This document shows, in pieces, positions 60,401 to 64,000 of a DNA stretch of 64,000 nucleotides. Below the pieces are notes generated by a model. It had not been told where the DNA came from. It saw only the letters and a program-made list of their open reading frames with translations, and made no database searches. This DNA comes from Megaustenia siamemsis (taxonomy: Eukaryota > Mollusca > Gastropoda > Stylommatophora > Ariophantidae). Position 1 is the stretch's first letter. Each line of letters opens with the position of its first letter. A program made the translations under genes and the position numbers. Location of the stretch: contig JAVIAB010000102.1 in assembly GCA_032433765.1 (NCBI GenBank), positions 7,813,507 to 7,877,506 on the forward strand, written 5' to 3'.

Positions 60401-63400
60401 CAAAGGGTGCCACATTAATCCCAGTTTTGGACTATATTAATCTCATGAAAGCTGATGGAAACAAAGGGTGCCACATTAATCCCAGTTTTGGACTAATTAA
60501 TCTCATGAAAGCTGATGGAAACAAAGGGTGCCACATTAATCCCAGTTTTGGACTAATTAATCTCATGAAAGCTGATGGAAACAAAGGGTGCCACATTAAT
60601 GCCAGTTTTGGACTAATTAATCTCATGAAAGCTGATGGAAACAAAGGGTGCCATATTAATCCCAGTTTTGGACTAATTAATCTCATGAAATCTGATGGAA
60701 ACAAAGGGTGCCATATTAATCCCAGTTTTGGACTAAAGGGTGTTACAATAACACCAGACTTTAGACTGACTAACCTCAAGATTTTAAACTATGTCAGCAT
60801 TTATAAAACTTTCCAACACCATGAGTGAATGCACTCACAAACTTGAGTGCAGCACTTTCGGTGAACACATTCACAAACTTGAGAACAGAATTTGGAGTGA
60901 ACACATTTACAAATTTTAGAACAGCACTTTGAGTGAACACAGTTAAAAACCTGACAGAACTCTGAGTGAACACGCTCACAAACTTGAGAACAGTAATTTG
61001 AGCGAGCACATTTACAAATTTTAGAACAGCACTTTAATTGAACACATTCACAATTTGAGAACATTTTACTTTATGTGAACATATTCGCGAACTTCAGAAT
61101 AGTAATTTGAGTGAACACACTCAAATTTGAGAACAGCACTATGAGCGAACACATTCACAAACTTGAGAACAGCATTCTGAGTGAACACATTCATAAAATT
61201 GAAAACAACACATTTTGAGCAAACACATTCATAAACGTGAGAACAGCAATATGAGCGAACACATTCACAAAAATGAGAACATCACTTCGAGTGAATACAT
61301 TCACAAACTTGAGAACACCACTTTAAGTGAACACATTCACAAAATGAGAACATCACTTCGAGTGAACACATTCACAAACTTGAGAATAGCAATATGGGCG
61401 AACACATTCACAAAATTGAGAACATCACTTTGAGTGAACACATTCACAAACTTGAGAACATCACTTTGAGTGAACACATTCACAAACTTGAGAACATCAC
61501 TTTGAGTGAACACATTCACAAACTTGAGAACATCACTTTGAGTGAACACATTCACAAACTTGAGAACATCACTTTGAGTGAACACATTCACAAACTTGAG
61601 AACATCACATAGCACAGCTTACCGGCTTGATGTCTGCCACAAGTTCAGAAAACCTCATTTTAAACAGAATTGAGTTTAGCCGAGGCACTAGTCTCTTTAT
61701 ACTTGACATCTGTAATGAGTTATAAACACTAATCAATTTATATAAACCAGTCAAGAGAACAATTTAGCTTAGTCAACAGATCATCCTCATTTCACGCAGC
61801 ATATGTCCATACGAAAGAGGTAGGGTTCGATCTCAACAGACGGCTTCCGCTTTACCGAGCCTTTAATGGGTACCGGATTTTTTTCTGGGAAAGTAAAGCG
61901 GCACGGGCGTAATACTGGCCACATTATCCCAAAAATCATGTTCCGAAGGTCTGTAAAATTTATGATCACTAATACCATATTCCCTATACGCCACTTGACG
62001 GGGGTACTTTAATTTTTTTTTTTTTTTTTAAATGTCCATAAGTGCTCAGATCTCCTCCCCAGTATGTCCCACAGTGTGTGGAGACTGATGACTCCAGCTC
62101 TGTGATGATTTGGCATTGATTAGGCAGCTTCACCTAATTTCCCCCCATTCTCTCAGATTCGTTTTCCCGCGACACAGGTCTTTTGTCCTTCTATACTGGC
62201 GTGTTCCCACCACCTGTTACTTTCTAGACACAGCCCAAACGCTCTTAGTCATTCTGATGTGCTCCATCATGAGGACAGACGTGCAGTTTGAGCTAAGTGC
62301 ATTTTATGATACATTTTTCGACTTTTCTATTTTATATATCTTGACGCCCATCCTACCTCTTCTCATGTAGTATTCATTTCTCTCTTCCCTCTCCTTTCTT
62401 ATTTCAACATCCTACTTTCCTCGCCCTCCACTTGATCATCTAACATGTAGTTATAGATAATTGTGCTTCACCGTTTGTTAGTCATTCTCCTTGTATTCTG
62501 AAGAAGGCCACAGGCCGAAACGTCAGTATTGTGTTGTGTTCCTTCCTTGTAAAGCTGTCACCATACTTTGGAGTGTTTAGCACACCCCACCACTGGCTCC
62601 TCGCTACCAGCTTTACCGCAGCATTGCAATTATTTGCCTGTTCCCTACTCTGTGATGATTTGTTATTCCATGTGGAGTGTTCTTTTCTGGCATTTTCTAT
62701 TTTCTGAGTTAAAAGAATAATGTGGCTTATGCTCAAAATATGAAGTTAAAATACCTCTGATTTCTGAATAAATAACTGCTTAAGACATATACATAGGTGC
62801 TTAGCAAGAATTAATGTCGATATTATTTCTGTTGCCAATGATTATACACACCCCATGCGCATAAATTTAGTTACAATCAACGTATAAGCCCACAAAATGT
62901 TGGCAAACCATAAAGTCCATTCACAAATCCACAATACAAAATGTCATTATCATCATCAAGTACCATGGTTGCTGGCATAGGTTGTCATGTCTCTCCACAA
63001 ATTTCAATCTTGACAGTTATTTATCATTTCTGTTGTTGACCTTCTGCCAAGCCATTCTCTTAAGCTATCTGGTATCTTTTTTCTTTGTATCCCTCTATCT
63101 ATTTGTCCCTCAATTTTCCCAGTTGTCACAATATATTCCAGCTGTTCCCTTTTCATTGCATGGCCAAAAAATGATAACTGTATTTTCCTATTTTTGGAAA
63201 TTAGCTCTCTTTTTGCTTTGGCCTCTTTCAGAACATTTTCAGTACTCTTCGTATCTGTCTATGGTATTCTCAACATTTTTTTCTCCAACCGTGAGTACAC
63301 ACTGCTTCCAGCAGGAATCGAACAAGGGTTGTCCAAACATCGGTAGCCTAGTCAGGTGGTCTCCCCAACTAGGCTACCAAGGCCCCCTAAGTAAGCCCTG

Positions 63401-64000
63401 TGTAAGTAATACTGATAAACAATAATTGTAAACAACAAAATGTTGTTGTGAAAGCCTTGTCTATCATTACTGACCAGTGATGACTATGAGTCCCCCTTGC
63501 TGCTTTTTAAATTATTGACTCTGAATGTCCCATTACTGATGAGGATTCCATCTCATCTACGAGTGTTCAACTATTGAAATCAGTGTCTTATTGATTTTGA
63601 CATTCAAGTATTCAGCCTTTATTTTCCTGTTCTATAAGTCCCTCCGTCAATAGCAAGTGAATTAACTTCCCACCACGGGAGCACCCCATTTTTGACTGAA
63701 TTTTCCCAACTGTTAAGCCCCTGGAGAACGTGAGCTTGAGTCCCAGTAGGGTCAAAAGAAGTTTTTTCTATCGGTTGGGGGGGGTTTTGAAATAAAAACT
63801 TAGACCCGAACACTTTGGTGCGGCTGCACTAGGCAAGCGGCCTTTATTCTGCTGTCTTATAACACCCCCCCCCCCCCCCCCCCCCCCCCGGCAGACCACA
63901 GTAACGGGAAAATGCGGTAAAGATAGAAAAAGAATAGTTTCACCCCCTAACTCACCACAATCATGAACTTCTCTGGTTCAGCTAAATCAGAGTAGTAGTC
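39249..64000 (-). CDS. DIAPH: Diaphanous-related formin, C-terminal half (9 exons, runs off the window)
   Basis: Formins of this group nucleate and elongate unbranched actin filaments under Rho control. The nine exons carry FH2 from within the domain to its end, a charged helical stretch, the DAD motif that binds the N-terminal inhibitory domain, and a basic tail. Exon lengths are 45 (partial), 87, 153, 130, 125, 165, 136, 108 and 194 bp, in total 1143 bp: 380 residues plus TGA, all phases consistent. FH2 hallmarks: LLMGNFLNAGSRNAQ and DETIHIEKAAR. NAGSRNA and MDSLLEAL separate it from DAAM and other formin classes. The N-terminal GTPase-binding, DID and FH1 parts lie beyond 64000. Introns are 1.8-4.8 kb and full of mobile elements, mostly antisense to the gene. 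No stop or frameshift, so it looks functional. Confidence 0.96.
39590..40140 (+). mobile_element. LINE A copy (in the last formin intron)
   Basis: The frame reads GMAKSNFNVMKNILTSKQIT, FSTFLYGAETWALHKKTEQR, RRIGRIGWKEKKTNDEVLKQ and GKIQGKRGRPGLTWTSNIKR. A stop after DRAE. Antisense to the formin. Confidence 0.92.
40180..41540 (+). mobile_element. LINE E RNase H and C-terminal end, interrupted by LINE F
   Basis: Readable pieces: SNYKAEAEALKNAAKLAT (RNase H E position) twice (~40195 and ~40550, a local duplication), VVIQQIPSHCHIQ (RNase H C-terminal motif), and after the LINE F insertion, TKHVLQDCPQYTDLKRIVW as in the 44.7-kb copy. Many stops. Confidence 0.75.
41015..41300 (+). mobile_element. 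LINE F fragment nested in LINE E
   Basis: GGTTATGGAAGGCCCCTGTA to CTATTACGATGATCA, with the middle deleted, matches LINE F copies. Confidence 0.75.
41600..42240 (-). mobile_element. LINE B copy, well preserved C-terminal tail
   Basis: One minus-strand frame of 212 codons: VNEFKYVGTLLTADGRCTKE, CRMAQAKADFQKMRKILSNP, YVEPILTYGCESWTIRQQTR, RRMLKIPWTAKKSNENVLKE and a stop after YASRPGT, then (ATG)n. It is the post-RT part of a LINE with TYGCESW. In the formin intron and in the formin's own orientation. Confidence 0.93.
42283..42390 (-). CDS. DIAPH: Formin exon 8 of 9 (DAD)
   Basis: The codon split with exon 7 gives DDNQEGVMDSLLEALKTGSA, the diaphanous autoregulatory domain (core MDxLLExL), followed by FSVCREGKHRTPRAAG, a basic region less dense than the usual run of arginines. 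Acceptor TTTCAG, donor GTTTGT. Confidence 0.95.
42530..42945 (+). mobile_element. LINE C 3' fragment
   Basis: From CTTCAATGTTAAGTCAGTC to AAGAAATAGAACAGC, in the order seen at 13.85-14.2 kb. A (GTGC)n/C homopolymer sits just before, at 42435-42470. Confidence 0.85.
43225..44875 (+). mobile_element. LINE E with endonuclease, internally deleted
   Basis: The 5' part has a AGGCCAGCTCCTTGTCGAGG leader, then an EEP-type endonuclease: IMHWNAEGINSKRDG, ICCLQETHL, IVCGDFNSHSQSWG (after a frameshift near 43990) and GGSDHRPVFLAV. Soon after (from ~44424) comes the C-terminal end RLRTGHNRLHRNIYTKFKIG and CTCGLAPQTAEHILQNCTEY, a Cys-rich end typical of Jockey/I-like LINEs with RNase H. Reverse transcriptase and RNase H are missing. 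It ends in GATAGATAGATAG. Confidence 0.9.
45025..45125 (-). mobile_element. LINE C 3' end fragment
   Basis: CTTCTTCTTCTACCTTTCAG then GGAGCATAGGTCTTCAACAA and AAGTCGTTTTG: the LINE C 3' end reversed. Confidence 0.85.
45250..45910. mobile_element. Penelope-derived palindromic element, split by a SINE
   Basis: Left arm on minus (AAGGGTCAAGGCATACAAAT to CAACGTTTTGGCTC), right arm on plus (CCTGCTGAAGGCCTATTGAG to TAAGGCTTTAACCATACC). A family 1 SINE has split the left arm. Confidence 0.8.
45390..45693 (-). mobile_element. tRNA-derived SINE (family 1) with an internal ~55-bp duplication
   Basis: Head at the right (CACTGAGCTATCGCGGCTCC). The segment GCTTTACTTTCCCAGAAAAA plus ATTCYGGTACCCATTA is present twice (45514-45552 and 45570-45597). 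Flanked by RTAATAAGT on both sides (45377-45388 and 45697-45706). Confidence 0.88.
46274..46409 (-). CDS. DIAPH: Formin exon 7 of 9 (charged helix after FH2)
   Basis: 45 codons plus one base: KALKDNAKMRETQEKIRRAT, then a Lys/Glu-rich helix to LNMTA. Acceptor CTGCAG, donor GTCAGT. This is the C-terminal coiled region between FH2 and DAD. Confidence 0.95.
46525..46860. repeat. 10-11-bp tandem repeat (ATAAATGCAC/ATAAATACAC)
   Basis: About 32 units alternating GCACATAAAT and ACACATAAAT. It lies inside a Penelope-like 3' end (AATACACATAAATGCAT, then AAAATGTAAAGCTGCAGTAA), so it expanded from it. Minus-strand frames over it are artefacts. Confidence 0.92.
46860..47530. mobile_element. Penelope-derived palindromic element, split by LINE B
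   Basis: Left arm minus (GCTGCAGTAAAGCTAACTGT to GACGTTTTGGCTTAATAGGC), right end plus (GATACGTAAAGCTTTAACCA at 47465), with LINE B (47185-47415) between. Only the outer part of the right arm remains. Confidence 0.7.
47185..47415 (+). mobile_element. LINE B 3' fragment
   Basis: Decodes MLGHVMKRETLEYIVTTWEI, then RERGKQKGKIPDSLREYLCR and stops shortly after. No (GAT)n. Confidence 0.85.
47630..47975. mobile_element. LINE C 3' ends in inverted orientation (hairpin)
   Basis: A plus-strand LINE C end (47630-47905) is followed after ~19 bp by a reversed one (47914-47971). Arms 47837-47894 and 47914-47971 match over 58 bp with 2 mismatches. Confidence 0.92.
47976..48417. other. Unassigned, probably old LINE sequence
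   Basis: Contains CACTTTGTGATGTCC twice (~48138 and ~48178) and a Cys/Trp-rich minus-strand frame without recognisable domains. AT content is normal. No host exon seen. Confidence 0.3.
48418..48615 (+). mobile_element. LINE D 3' fragment
   Basis: AGGCAGGAGCAGCAGGAATC to CGAAAGGTCAATAGATAG, the final part of LINE D, with a (GATA) end. Confidence 0.88.
48620..48920 (-). mobile_element. tRNA-derived SINE (family 4), minus strand
   Basis: Reverse complement of the 16.19-kb element: AGTGGGAATCAAACACGGGT is the reversed B box and GGTTTTCCCAACTAGGCTA the reversed A box. Confidence 0.75.
48988..49152 (-). CDS. DIAPH: Formin exon 6 of 9 (end of FH2)
   Basis: 55 codons: SFFGEAQQHHELLSAMHKKL to FKDGLQ, including KYFVFDAKKYTMEEFFCDV. 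It starts after TCTAC (AC acceptor); the AGCTTTTTT reading restores KSFFGEAQ across the junction with exon 5. Donor GTAAAT, phase 0. Confidence 0.94.
49215..49590 (-). mobile_element. SINE-like element with tRNA-like head
   Basis: On the minus strand the head reads GACTGGTTGGTCTCGAGGC to TTGTGGGTTCAAATCCCAGC (B box). The body contains a run of C/T-rich and GAAGTTATCTGCCTGTGCG-type sequence and a poly-T stretch on the plus strand at ~49266. Only one copy, so limits are approximate. Confidence 0.5.
49595..49975. repeat. ~52-54-bp tandem repeat, about 5 copies plus divergent start
   Basis: TTCATCCATCGGTGTTGATA followed by AAGATGATATTCTCRTCCCC recurs from ~49755. Older, divergent units start near 49600. 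Confidence 0.85.
50298..53165 (+). mobile_element. LINE H, near full length, antisense in the formin U12 intron
   Basis: Starts MEIKVATINI at ATG 50298 and runs as an EEP endonuclease (DMLVMGDFNGRLGKRNSE, then ITDDTDHKMVMITL), a charged linker (KEAKQRNWTEFGQNMSRDF), RT fingers (APRNKAPGIDNISIEIIAAA), the palm (YIAFSDQEKAFNREN; GVRQGCVLSPLLF; LSFADDQALI, the YxDD box) and a post-RT tail (IKWFGHMTRQKEQN; RPRKRW). Disabled by a stop at 50396, a frameshift near 50920, a stop near 51087 and 51652, a frameshift near 51935, a frameshift near 52800. It ends in AGAAGAAGAAG. Clade (RTE-like) is my inference from the organisation. Confidence 0.92.
53330..53925 (+). mobile_element. LINE B copy next to formin exon 5
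   Basis: The frame has MGTLLTSDGRCTKEVRCRMA, LTYGCESWTIGQQTRKSLES and RRILRIPWTAKKSNEIV, a frameshift, then degraded sequence to GGCCTGGTACTTGATGATGA. It ends 50 bp from exon 5, just inside the U12 intron's 5' end. Confidence 0.9.
53975..54099 (-). CDS. DIAPH: Formin exon 5 of 9 (FH2), followed by an AT-AC donor
   Basis: Two bases plus 41 codons: SPESIQKNIASIGKQLKDLE to KFGDVMK. Acceptor CTCTTAG. The next bases on the minus strand are ATATCCTTTT, the consensus U12-type AT-AC 5' splice site. A GT donor further on (GTGTTC) would add residues that break the alignment with other formins, so I place the end after ATG AAA. Confidence 0.92.
54238..54670 (+). mobile_element. LINE F fragment
   Basis: TATGGTTATGGAAAGCCCCG to CAGAAGTTCACGTCCT; includes HAKR-like HARRHKAKPHRK. 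In the formin intron. Confidence 0.8.
54690..54975 (-). mobile_element. LINE D 3' fragment
   Basis: AACCTTTCGAGCCATAGTCA is the reversed LINE D end; the block REPIPAAFASLI-like is the antisense of it. 5' truncated. Confidence 0.8.
55105..55290 (-). mobile_element. Family G SINE-like element, second copy
   Basis: Starts with (CTAT)n, CCTTTCGAGCCGAAGACGGC, as at 16.95 kb, then ACAGCTTGTCAAGCCATCGA. Incomplete at its far end. Confidence 0.75.
55459..55874 (+). mobile_element. LINE D copy with target duplication
   Basis: Decodes WNEFKTNEEIREIANQPLIS, then SSVIKKRRWSYVGHVMRRDN. Flanked by ATTACACAATGTAAAC (55443-55458) and ATTACACAATGTACAC (55875-55890). Confidence 0.88.
55960..56089 (-). CDS. 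DIAPH: Formin exon 4 of 9 (FH2)
   Basis: 43 codons plus one base: IENTKSQDGSMSLMHFLAQI to IHIEKAAR. Acceptor CTTCAG, donor GTAAAC. Ends with a single G that forms Val with the next exon (AAR-V-SPES), a junction kept in diaphanous formins. Confidence 0.97.
56152..56405 (+). mobile_element. tRNA-derived SINE (family 1), 11-bp target duplication
   Basis: CTTAATTAACA at 56141-56151 and 56406-56416. The head GGGAGCCTCGATAGCTCAGT and TACTTTACTTA end are complete. In the formin intron, opposite strand. Confidence 0.95.
56775..57460. mobile_element. LINE fragments (LINE H 3' end on plus, another LINE tail on minus)
   Basis: 56785-56830 matches the LINE H 3' end (GACGCTGAAAGGCAGATGAG). On the minus strand 56880-57460 reads VIPVLTYGCDSWKSAKTLDW and AFERKCLCRILNISW, a post-RT tail of a further family that I cannot match to A-H. 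Confidence 0.65.
57520..57615 (-). mobile_element. LINE H fragment
   Basis: The reverse complement matches 52805-52885 of LINE H (ATGAAATGTGTYAGACGAAT). Confidence 0.75.
57861..58013 (-). CDS. DIAPH: Formin exon 3 of 9 (FH2 core)
   Basis: 51 codons from DLVSTTEALGE to SFLAK, including FTRLLELLLLMGNFLNAGS, the most conserved FH2 stretch (the GN-x-x-N helix). Acceptor TAACAG, donor GTAACG, phase 0 both sides. Confidence 0.97.
58058..58189 (+). mobile_element. LINE A 3' end, 132 bp, 20-bp target duplication
   Basis: ATTATAATGACATAGGTCAA is at 58038-58057 and 58190-58209. Only the last 132 bp of LINE A inserted (ACATCAAAAGATGGACAAAC to GATGATG). Confidence 0.95.
58210..58568. other. Formin intron, no recognised feature
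   Basis: AT-rich. No coding or repeat match. Confidence 0.4.
58569..58790 (+). mobile_element. tRNA-derived SINE (family 1) with internal deletion
   Basis: Head GGGAGCCGCGATAGCTCAGT and end CTATACACCACTTGGTGTGA are intact, but ~60 bp of body between CGACCACAT and ATTCCCTA are gone. Confidence 0.9.
59085..59735 (+). mobile_element. LINE C copy
   Basis: The frame reads MRINAVGNNQITLGEIHLLD, then YIYLGSNIDKEGETENDTKI and RGAFITLGNIWKF. The full RT is absent. ~100 bp of the middle (59520) is deleted and ATAGAAGCAGAGAAGACAG repeated. It ends at GTAGAAGAAG. Confidence 0.9.
60022..60738. repeat. 60-bp minisatellite, about 12 copies (formin intron)
   Basis: Unit GATGGAAACAAAGGGTGCCA plus CATTAATCCCAGTTTTGGACTAATTAATCTCATGAAAGCT divided over variants. 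The frames on both strands (20-residue repeats) are repeat artefacts. Confidence 0.97.
60822..61615. repeat. 36-bp minisatellite, about 22 copies (formin intron)
   Basis: Unit TTGAGAACATCACTTTGAGT plus GAACACATTCACAAAC. Units are diverged at 60.8-61.2 kb and almost identical in 61.4-61.61 kb, next to formin exon 2, consistent with recent growth at that end. Confidence 0.97.
61623..61709 (-). CDS. DIAPH: Formin exon 2 of 9 (FH2)
   Basis: 29 codons, MSSIKRLVPRLNSILFKMRF onward to ADIKP. Acceptor TTACAG, donor GTAAGC, phase 0 on both sides. This is the FH2 segment before the GNxxN helix. A 36-bp minisatellite begins about 8-15 bases downstream of the donor. Confidence 0.95.
61805..62015 (+). 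mobile_element. tRNA-derived SINE (family 1), head truncated
   Basis: Begins at GAAAGAGGTAGGGTTCGATC (B box); the A box is missing. Body and GGGGGTACTTTAA end are present, followed by T homopolymer. Confidence 0.88.
62030..62110 (-). mobile_element. LINE F fragment
   Basis: ATGTCCATAAGTGCTCAGAT and GACTGATGACTCCAGC are the LINE F RNase H end reversed. Confidence 0.7.
62115..62640 (+). mobile_element. Penelope-like 3' region
   Basis: The end section (GGCCGAAACGTCAGTATTGT, then TGTTGTGTTCCTTCCTTG and CAGCTTTACCGCAGCATTGC) follows the order seen after the GIY-YIG frame at 33.8 kb but is a different subfamily. No coding part is readable. Confidence 0.55.
62493..62529 (+). ncRNA. Hammerhead-like motif
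   Basis: CTGAAGA (62498-62504), then A, a GGCC-ACA-GGCC stem (62506-62516), GAAA, C and GTC. The bases before CTGA (GTATT) pair with AGTAT after GTC, giving a 5-bp stem I with two wobbles. One extra A before stem II and the minimal stem III are unusual, so activity is doubtful. Penelope-like elements are known to carry hammerhead motifs. Confidence 0.45.
62641..62944. other. Formin intron, no recognised feature
   Basis: No coding or repeat match. Confidence 0.4.
62945..63275 (-). mobile_element. LINE B 3' fragment
   Basis: ATCATCATCAAGTACCATGG start, then the reversed LINE B tail; the end is near TATGGTATTCTCAACATTTT. A family 4 SINE head fragment follows. Confidence 0.85.
63285..63395 (-). 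mobile_element. SINE family 4 head fragment
   Basis: GCAGGAATCGAACAAGGGTT and CCCAACTAGGCTACCAAGGC are the reversed B and A box regions. Confidence 0.7.
63690..63890 (+). mobile_element. SINE-like element (family 3) ending in a C homopolymer
   Basis: CTTGAGTCCCAGTAGGGTCA to ATAAAAACTTAGACCC and AGGCAAGCGGCCTT match 19.27-19.39 kb. A run of about 25 C follows at 63866-63889. Confidence 0.6.
63956..64000 (-). CDS. DIAPH: Formin exon 1 of 9 in window (partial, FH2)
   Basis: Reads DYYSDLAEPEKFMIV, then donor GTGAGT at 63950-63955. The exon runs past the window edge. It joins in phase 0 to the next exon, giving EKFMIV-MSSIKRL, as in FH2 of diaphanous formins. Confidence 0.93.

Overview
This is eukaryotic, almost certainly metazoan, DNA: split exons with consensus splice sites, tRNA-derived SINEs, several LINE families, Penelope-like sequence and many minisatellites. 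I cannot name the species. A lophotrochozoan (mollusc-like) genome is a reasonable but weakly supported guess. There is no prokaryotic or viral gene organisation.

One host gene is certain. The minus strand from 64000 down to 39249 carries the last nine exons (the first one cut by the window edge) of a diaphanous-related formin: most of the FH2 actin-assembly domain, the DAD autoregulatory motif and a basic tail. All exon phases join, giving 380 residues plus stop. The intron at 49153-53974 has the signature of a U12-type AT-AC intron, spliced by the minor spliceosome. The large formin introns are filled with LINEs, SINEs, Penelope-derived palindromes and two minisatellites.

The first 39 kb has no certain host gene. 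From left to right it holds a TIR element (0.8-1.7 kb), LINE fragments and SINEs, a 30-bp minisatellite (6.4-7.4 kb), 36-bp and ~35-bp arrays (9.1-10.6 kb), nested LINEs (11.8-14.4 kb), a 45-bp array (14.6-15.2 kb), more LINE/SINE/Penelope debris, and at 19.7-20.2 kb an open reading frame with two 110-residue cysteine-rich repeats. From 20.25 to 37.47 kb there is a young tandem segmental duplication: two ~8 kb copies plus the start of a third. Each copy has a 74-bp array, a 40-bp array and a 50-bp array, plus the same LINEs. Only copy 2 has a Penelope GIY-YIG fragment inside its 50-bp array.

For bookkeeping I label the repeat families. LINE A has a GKIQGKRGRPRLTW tail and (GAT)n end. LINE B has LTYGCESWTI and (GAT)n. 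LINE C ends in a conserved 3' end plus GAAGAAG. LINE D has GHVMRRDNN and a (GATA)n end. LINE E has an apurinic-type endonuclease and RNase H. LINE F has RNase H and makes the boundaries of the segmental duplication. LINE H is the near full-length copy at 50.3-53.2 kb. These labels are mine, not database names. Family assignments rest on reading motifs by eye.
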